Below are positions 1 through 3,377 of a stretch of 5,063 bases of DNA, one piece after another. The stretch's first letter is position 1. Each line of letters begins with the position of its first letter. Origin of the DNA: an uncultured Catenibacterium sp. (GTDB taxonomy: Bacteria > Bacillota_I > Bacilli_A > Erysipelotrichales > Coprobacillaceae); assembly GCA_900764725.1 (NCBI GenBank), contig CAAFPB010000343.1, positions 1-5,063 of the forward strand, given 5' to 3'. The notes under the pieces were generated by a model, which ran no database searches, was not told the origin of the DNA, and saw nothing but the letters and a program-made list of their open reading frames with translations. Both the position numbers and the translations under genes were made by a program.

Positions 1-30
1 CTTCTGGAGGGGTGACTTTTCCTGATTTCT

Positions 31-169
31 GTAGACACTTTTTTACTTTATAAACTAAAAAGGTAGACACTATCAATTTCATAAAACTGAAATAGTAGAC
101 ACTCCTTATTTTTTGTTCCTAATTTTATAGACACAATAAAAAAAATCGTACTATATTTGTAGTCACTAC
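31..169. repeat. Five-copy GTAGACACT array with exact 32-bp period at the IS right end
   Basis: GTAGACACT occurs at 31, 63 and 95, ATAGACACA at 127 and GTAGTCACT at 159, each start exactly 32 bp after the one before. Within the units the other 23 or so bases are AT-rich and mostly diverged, but CT at unit positions 25-26 is shared by the first four. The fifth copy is also a small palindrome (GTAGT-C-ACTAC). No copy is seen where a unit would fall just before 31, so the array starts at the presumed IS end. A 32-bp spacing is about three helical turns and would place all motifs on one face of the DNA. The likely role is as transposase binding sites; this is inference. The conserved part is too short for a CRISPR repeat. 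Confidence 0.85.
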
Positions 170-175
170 CCTTCC

Positions 176-289
176 ACTGGACTTACCGAACCCGGACTTG
201 CTCTTTTGGTAAAGTAGGGAGCCCCTCGATGGGGCTTCCTACTTTTTCGGATTACTGGCATGTACCATCACCCGAACTTGTCTTTTGGT
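176..289. repeat. Imperfect ~35-bp direct duplication flanking a hairpin
   Basis: The segment 176-210 (ACTGG, TACC, then CCCGGACTTGCTCTTTTGGT at 191-210) recurs at 254-289 (ACTGG, TACC, then CCCGAACTTGTCTTTTGGT at 271-289). The best-matching ~20 bases differ by one substitution and one inserted base. The copies start about 80 bp apart and enclose the hairpin at 211-245. They lie in the noncoding 3' part of the IS. No coding capacity is supported here. Whether the duplication is functional or a scar of an earlier rearrangement cannot be told from one copy. Confidence 0.7.
211..247 (+). terminator. Strong rho-independent-type hairpin in the IS 3' region
   Basis: Bases 211-225 pair with 231-245 in a 15-bp stem (one G-T wobble) around a 5-base loop, TCGAT. 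Read on the plus strand the stem runs into five T residues (243-247), the classic intrinsic-terminator form. Read on the minus strand the stem is followed by only TTTACC, so it would be a weaker terminator for orfB transcripts, whose stop lies about 70 bases before it. It may mainly stop transcription entering the element from the left, antisense to orfB. Confidence 0.7.
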
Positions 290-312
290 TCTGCAAAGAT
301 ACACAATCTTTA

Positions 313-1230
313 TTAAGAATTCTTCTTTTTCGAAGTATAAATTCTCTTTTTCCACATCTTTTGTTGGATTCCTTGCTCCAGATGCGCCTTTGCCGGAGTT
401 TTATAGCCTATACTCATGTGTGGTCTGCGGTTATTATAGAATTGTATGTAACGACCGATGGTAACACGAGCACATTCGATGTCCTTGAACACATGCATGC
501 GATAGACCTTTTCCATCTTGATAATTCCATTCACGCGTTCGGCAATGGCATTGTCAGTTGGCTTATAGTCTTCTGTCATGCTGATACTGATATCATATTC
601 CTGTAGCTTCTGAACATAAGCGTCACAACAGTATTGTACACCGCGATCGGAATGGTGGATAAGCCCCTTGAGACATTCTCCTCCATTCATTTCTATGGCC
701 TGGTCAATAGCCATCTGAAGAGCCTGAATGGACAAAGCTGCACGCAATGTATCAGCAAGTACCCATCCTACAATTTTACGAGAATACGCATCCGTTACCA
801 GATGGAGGTACGCAACATCCCCATTTGCCAGTTGGATATAAGTAATATCGCTTACCCACAGCTGATTAGCCGAAGTGAGAACAATATCTTTTACCAGATT
901 CTTCCATTTGTGATAACGGTGGTTTGAATTGGTTGTATGACGCGCCTTACGAGGAGGGAGCATTAACTGATGACGGCGCAGCAGTGTGAAAAAGCTGTCA
1001 CGACCAGGTATGAGTTCTCTACCATAAAGTTCTGTCAGCATGAGCCAAAGTTTATAGCCACCAATACCTGGATCCTCATCTCGGATTTCACGAACATTAT
1101 CCAAGATAATCTTATCACGATTTACCTCAGCTTCAATATCAGCCTTCGACTGGTAGAAGGCTTGACGACAATGGCCAAATAGGCGGCAAGCAGTCGCAAC
1201 TTTCATGTTGCGCTGCTCGACCAGTTCCAT
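313..1230 (-). CDS. IS3-family transposase OrfB (DDE integrase domain)
   Basis: The 305-residue product is the catalytic half of an IS3-type transposase, which cuts and joins the element ends through a circular intermediate. It has the N-terminal HTH_21-like region (about residues 40-95, containing GIGGYKLW) and an rve integrase core (about 120-285). The catalytic triad is D128 in WVSDITY, D195 in HHSDRGVQY and E231 in NAIAERVNG, with 35 residues between the last two, giving the family's DD(35)E signature. The conserved tail YNNRRPH starts at 265. The ATG at 1230 lies two bases after the orfA stop, but the frame is open upstream through the A7 site at 1248-1254, so the active enzyme is probably the OrfAB frameshift product and free OrfB a minor or regulatory product. 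Length and motifs are intact. The IS subgroup was not assigned. Confidence 0.95.
   Translation of the reverse strand: MELVEQRNMKVATACRLFGHCRQAFYQSKADIEAEVNRDKIILDNVREIRDEDPGIGGYKLWLMLTELYGRELIPGRDSFFTLLRRHQLMLPPRKARHTTNSNHRYHKWKNLVKDIVLTSANQLWVSDITYIQLANGDVAYLHLVTDAYSRKIVGWVLADTLRAALSIQALQMAIDQAIEMNGGECLKGLIHHSDRGVQYCCDAYVQKLQEYDISISMTEDYKPTDNAIAERVNGIIKMEKVYRMHVFKDIECARVTIGRYIQFYNNRRPHMSIGYKTPAKAHLEQGIQQKMWKKRIYTSKKKNS
1195..1212 (-). other. Small hairpin downstream of the frameshift site
   Basis: CGCAAC (1195-1200) pairs perfectly with GTTGCG (1207-1212) around a 6-base loop, inside the start of orfB. In the mRNA it lies about 35 bases 3' of the A7 heptamer. IS3-family frameshift sites often have a downstream stimulatory structure, though usually closer than this, so the role is only possible. 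Confidence 0.3.
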
Positions 1231-1232
1231 GA

Positions 1233-1613
1233 CTACTTGGCCCCAGATTTTTTTCGTATCGGAATATCAAAGTACTCTTCTGCGCGTGTAATCATCAGAT
1301 CACGTGCTTCTGTTTCCAACTTAGAGAAGGCCAAGGCTTTCTCTAACTCTTTGATGCGTTGCTTCAATCGACCATTCTCTTCTTGATAGCTTTCTTTACT
1401 ACGGTTTGACATATCTGTTATATTTGCTTGTTCAGACTGCAAAGATAACAAATCTTTTTCATTAGCAAATACTTTCAGCCAAGTATTTAATGACTTGACT
1501 GCTGCAATTCCACGACTCTTACAGAAACTGTATTTGCTGAGTCCTGACTGATAATAGTCGCAAAGTAAAGACAATTTGTCTTCCTTACTGTAACTTTTGT
1601 ACTTTTTACTCAT
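1233..1613 (-). CDS. IS3-family transposase OrfA (HTH and leucine zipper)
   Basis: This small basic protein (126 residues from the ATG at 1613) is the DNA-binding half of the transposase, recognising the IS ends and providing dimer contacts. Residues about 8-48 form the HTH region (SKEDKLSLLCDYYQSGLSKYSFC, then a recognition-helix-like stretch ending WLK). Residues about 78-108 form a coiled coil with hydrophobic positions L83, I87, L90, L94 and L99, typical of OrfA. The frame extends upstream to an ATG at 1625 (adding MCLV). I prefer 1613 because the upstream ATG sits inside the inverted repeat and MSKKYKSYSKE looks like a natural N-terminus. The last codons carry the A7 frameshift site. No Shine-Dalgarno is present, as is usual in Bacteroidetes. 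Confidence 0.88.
   Translation of the reverse strand: MSKKYKSYSKEDKLSLLCDYYQSGLSKYSFCKSRGIAAVKSLNTWLKVFANEKDLLSLQSEQANITDMSNRSKESYQEENGRLKQRIKELEKALAFSKLETEARDLMITRAEEYFDIPIRKKSGAK
1248..1254 (-). promoter_or_regulatory. A7 slippery heptamer for programmed -1 frameshift (orfA to orfB)
   Basis: On the minus strand seven A residues are read in the orfA frame as A AAA AAA (third base of an Arg codon CGA, then two Lys codons), the standard X XXY YYZ form. The orfA stop follows 13 bases after the run. Slipping back one base enters the orfB frame and reads IWGQVV before the orfB Met, with no stop in between. The fusion would be about 433 residues, counted from the Met at 1613. This matches the way IS3-family elements make OrfAB. 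The frame relation and heptamer are seen directly; frameshift efficiency is not known. Confidence 0.85.
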
Positions 1614-1616
1614 TAC

Positions 1617-1652
1617 TAAACACATTTTATTAATTAACCATAAATGTGTCTA
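1617..1652 (-). repeat. Inverted repeat at the IS left end, overlapping the orfA leader
   Basis: TAAACACATTT (1617-1627) and AAATGTGTCTA (1642-1652) are inverted copies matching at 10 of 11 positions, separated by 14 AT-rich bases that include TTAATTAA. The outer arm carries TAGACAC, the motif of the right-end array, so it probably contains the terminal transposase site. The inner arm ends three bases before the preferred orfA ATG. A transcript entering from outside would form an 11-bp hairpin next to the start codon, which could reduce translation. Confidence 0.6.
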
Positions 1653-1689
1653 TCTATATCAGTATAAGTCAGTTGTCTTGTTTGTTCTC

Positions 1690-1821
1690 ATGCAAATGAT
1701 AAAGCCATATATATCTAAGAAAAAGACCGAGGCTGAAGCTTTGGAAGAAATTAAGAAATATTATTATGAGCGTTATAAGAAAACAGGAAAGTTAGATACA
1801 TTGGAACCTTGGAATAATTAG
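1690..1821 (+). CDS. Small hypothetical protein, lysine/tyrosine-rich (43 aa)
   Basis: I do not recognise this protein. From the ATG at 1690 it reads 43 residues (41 from a second ATG at 1696). It has a basic start (PYISKKKTEA), a probably helical charged middle (EALEEIKKYYYERYKK) and the end LDTLEPWNN. Codon use is ordinary for the window and the composition looks protein-like. The frame stays open upstream across the presumed IS boundary at 1652, so this could be either a genuine small gene or the 3' remnant of a longer gene broken by the insertion. There is no transmembrane segment or cysteine. No convincing promoter is seen between the IS end and the start. It converges with hemW, about 100 bases apart. 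Confidence 0.5.
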   Translation: MQMIKPYISKKKTEAEALEEIKKYYYERYKKTGKLDTLEPWNN

Positions 1822-1836
1822 CTTCCTTGTGTTTCA

Positions 1837-1865
1837 CAATTTATAAAAATTGGAGAATAGTTTTT
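1837..1865 (+). terminator. Possible weak terminator after the small ORF
   Basis: CAATTT (1837-1842) pairs with AAATTG (1847-1852) around an ATAA loop, and a T-rich stretch follows (1860-1867). The stem is short and AT-rich, and the T-run begins 7 bases beyond it, so termination here is only possible. Confidence 0.25.
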
Positions 1866-1894
1866 CTTCGTAATTGCGAGAAACTCAAAATATT

Positions 1895-1938
1895 GATTTC
1901 ATGATTGCTTAACATTGTCGTTAAACAATCATGAAATC
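1895..1938 (-). terminator. Long AT-rich hairpin spanning the hemW stop codon
   Basis: GATTTCATGATTG (1895-1907) and CAATCATGAAATC (1926-1938) are perfect 13-bp inverted copies. Inside them TTAAC (1909-1913) pairs with GTTAA (1920-1924), giving an 18-bp stem broken by one C/A mismatch with a 6-base loop. The hemW stop codon (1921-1923) and its last five codons lie within one arm. In the hemW direction the stem is followed by AATATTTTGAGTTT, a loose T-rich tail. It is probably the hemW terminator, though its GC content is low, and it may also block convergent read-through. Confidence 0.5.
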
Positions 1939-3096
1939 TCCCATGATATCGTCTGAAATGTAAATTCCTTCTCTTGTCAATGACAAACGATTGTTTTGTT
2001 TGTCCATTTTCATAAGCCCTCTTTGTATTTTGTCGTTTGCTTCGTCGAGCAATTTCTCCAGATAGCATTTTCCAAATTCCTTTTCTGTCTTTTCCAGATC
2101 AATGCCATCACTTGTTCTTAAGGCAGTCGTTATCAAATCATTATAACGTGTGGCAAGGTCAAGGTATTCTTTTTCGGAAGGTAAGATTCCTTGATGGATA
2201 CTATTGATATATTGTTGGATATTGTTGACATTCCAACTTCTGGTTACTTCCATGTTTCCAGATTGATTCTGCGCTCTACGATAGGAATGTGCTGCTGCGC
2301 CCAGTCCTATGTATGGAGTTTCGTTCCAATAGCTGCTGTTGTGTCGTGAGCGGTAGCCTGGTTTTGCAAAATTACTGATTTCGTAATGCTCATATCCAGA
2401 AATAGTAAGCATATCAACCAAGGTGTCGTACATGTTTCTGCTTAATTCTTCATCAATTTCTTCTATCTTTCCTTGTTCCAGCATTTTGTATAATGGAGTT
2501 CCTTCTTCATACATGAGACTATAGGCAGATATGTGTTCTACACCTAATTGTAAAGCCTGTTGAATATCATATTTCCAATCTTCTATGTTCTCTTTTGGAA
2601 AACCAAACATGAGATCGATACTGATGTTTTCTATTCCTGTATTTCTCAGAAGAGATACTGCTTCTTTAACTTCAGCAGTATTGTGACGCCTACGAAGAAA
2701 TTGAAGTCTTTGGTCGGAGAACGTCTGTGCTCCCATGCTGACTCTGTTGACTGGTAGTTTCCCCAGAGTCTTGCAATAGTCGGGTGTAACATCATCTGGA
2801 TTACATTCCATGGTGATTTCCATGTTCTTGGTAAACAAATCTCCATACGTCTCTTTTAGCATCGTGAAAATCCTTAGCAAATGTTCGTCAGACAGTTGAC
2901 TTGGTGTGCCACCGCCCAGATAGATGGTTTCAATAGGGTAGTTGTCGCCCAATGCCAGGATTGCTGGCCGCAGTTCCATTTCTTTGCATAGAGCATCTAC
3001 ATAATCATCTTTCCATTTGAGAGATGTAGTACTGTAAAAGTCGCAGTAAATGCATCGACTTTCGCAAAAAGGGATATGTATGTAAATTCCTGCCAT
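1921..3096 (-). CDS. hemW: Heme chaperone HemW (radical SAM protein)
   Basis: This 391-residue cytoplasmic protein belongs to the HemN-like radical SAM family. HemW binds heme and is thought to deliver it to apo-proteins such as respiratory enzymes. It is often mis-annotated as coproporphyrinogen III dehydrogenase. The [4Fe-4S] motif is at the N-terminus: PFC11ESRC15IYC18DFYS. GGGTPS follows at 61-66, then MECNPDD (96-102), NRVSMGAQTF (117-126), DLMFGFP (161-167) and SAYSLMYEEGTP (190-201). The HNxxYW heme-binding motif that marks HemW is present as H252-NSSY-W257, followed by GLGAAAHS and the C-terminal winged-helix-like domain. Length is normal. The start MAGIYIHIPFC is the family's usual N-terminus. 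The gene is divergent from the EF-G paralogue and shares a 281-bp intergenic region with it. Its stop codon lies in a palindromic hairpin. Confidence 0.95.
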   Translation of the reverse strand: MAGIYIHIPFCESRCIYCDFYSTTSLKWKDDYVDALCKEMELRPAILALGDNYPIETIYLGGGTPSQLSDEHLLRIFTMLKETYGDLFTKNMEITMECNPDDVTPDYCKTLGKLPVNRVSMGAQTFSDQRLQFLRRRHNTAEVKEAVSLLRNTGIENISIDLMFGFPKENIEDWKYDIQQALQLGVEHISAYSLMYEEGTPLYKMLEQGKIEEIDEELSRNMYDTLVDMLTISGYEHYEISNFAKPGYRSRHNSSYWNETPYIGLGAAAHSYRRAQNQSGNMEVTRSWNVNNIQQYINSIHQGILPSEKEYLDLATRYNDLITTALRTSDGIDLEKTEKEFGKCYLEKLLDEANDKIQRGLMKMDKQNNRLSLTREGIYISDDIMGDFMIV

Positions 3097-3172
3097 GATT
3101 TTTATATTTTAAATTTATGATATCATCGTCTTTATGTTCAGACGCGTTGTCTCTTATTTGCATTCTGTGTTT

Positions 3173-3221
3173 CCTTATATAATAAGGTGTAAGCACGAAA
3201 AGAGTATTTAATAAGGTGCAA
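3173..3221 (-). repeat. Direct repeat and small palindrome in the hemW 5' leader
   Basis: TAATAAGGTGTAA (3180-3192) and TAATAAGGTGCAA (3209-3221) are direct copies differing at one base, offset by 29 bp. The first overlaps a palindrome, CCTTAT-ATA-ATAAGG (3173-3187). The pair lies from the hemW -7 box into the leader, a place where a regulator or RNA structure could act. No known operator is recognised. Confidence 0.45.
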
Positions 3222-3226
3222 AATTA
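3219..3226 (-). promoter_or_regulatory. Probable hemW promoter -7 box (TAATTTTG)
   Basis: On the minus strand TAATTTTG matches the Bacteroidetes -7 consensus TAnnTTTG exactly. It lies about 123 bases before the hemW ATG, which implies a leader of roughly 115 bases. The expected TTTG -33 element is not clear: the closest is AATG at about 3249-3252 with 22-bp spacing. The call therefore rests mainly on the -7 box. Confidence 0.5.
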
Positions 3227-3266
3227 CTAATATGTTTTAAAAATAGAGCATTTTTAGGTCGAAAAT

Positions 3267-3298
3267 TTTGCAAGGGTCAGAAAAAAGTGGTAACTTAG
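3267..3298 (+). promoter_or_regulatory. Bacteroidetes-type promoter for the EF-G paralogue
   Basis: TTTG at 3267-3270 is followed after 20 bp by TAACTTAG at 3291-3298, which matches the -7 consensus TAnnTTTG at all but one defined position. The 20-bp spacer is the standard spacing for the Bacteroidetes primary sigma factor. Transcription would start near 3304, giving a leader of about 75 bases. The -33 region lies in an arm of an inverted repeat shared with the divergent hemW promoter. Confidence 0.6.
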
Positions 3299-3309
3299 AA
3301 AACGAATTC

Positions 3310-3337
3310 AGGAGAAGATGCCTTGGTGTCCTCTCCT
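3310..3337 (+). promoter_or_regulatory. Hairpin in the 5' leader of the EF-G paralogue
   Basis: AGGAGA (3310-3315) pairs with TCTCCT (3332-3337). After a 1x1 mismatch, five further pairs (two of them G-U) close a CTTG loop. The structure begins just after the predicted transcription start and ends 40 bases before the ATG, with no T-run, so it is not an intrinsic terminator. It could stabilise the transcript or bind a regulator. AGGAGA resembles a ribosome binding site but is far too distant from the start codon. Confidence 0.4.
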
Positions 3338-3377
3338 CACTAACAATTATGTATAACCCTTAAAATCTATAAGCGTC

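Larger units (their letters stand above)
30..1652 (-). mobile_element. IS3-family insertion sequence, apparently intact
   Basis: This is a complete two-ORF IS3-type element transcribed on the minus strand: orfA (HTH/leucine zipper), then orfB (DDE integrase) in the -1 frame with an A7 slippery site between them. The ends are inferred from an inverted motif: TGTAGACACTTT beginning at 30 and AAATGTGTCTA ending at 1652, sharing TAGACAC plus a T-run. No flawless target duplication is visible: TCTG lies outside one proposed end and TCTA outside the other, so the exact outer bases are uncertain by a few nucleotides. The element would be about 1.62 kb, somewhat long for the family, because about 280 noncoding bases follow orfB. 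The right end carries a five-copy repeat array, the left end only one clear copy. Alternatively the array is older DNA that the IS landed beside, with the true right end nearer to orfB. Confidence 0.8.

Noticed and set aside
31..169. CRISPR-like array
   Set aside because: Only about 9 bases per 32-bp unit are conserved, far short of a CRISPR repeat. The variable part is AT-rich low-complexity DNA, and no cas gene is present.
229..1182. Plus-strand open frames of 70-125 codons
   Set aside because: They lie antisense to orfB or across the terminator hairpin. Their translations have no recognisable motif, whereas the opposite strand encodes an intact transposase.
30..1652. Exact target-site duplication for the IS
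   Set aside because: The best candidate is TCTG versus TCTA next to the proposed ends, which is imperfect, so neither the duplication nor the precise end bases are claimed.
1841..2068. Minus-strand 75-codon frame overlapping the end of hemW
   Set aside because: It is a different-frame shadow of the conserved HemW C-terminus, without independent start signals.
2560..2757. Plus-strand 65-codon frame
   Set aside because: It is antisense to the HemW radical SAM core and has no motif or supporting start context.
3005..3196. Minus-strand frame overlapping the hemW start, as a possible leader peptide
   Set aside because: It runs out of frame deep into the conserved hemW N-terminal region, and its sequence shows no leader-peptide features such as codon runs or an attenuator.
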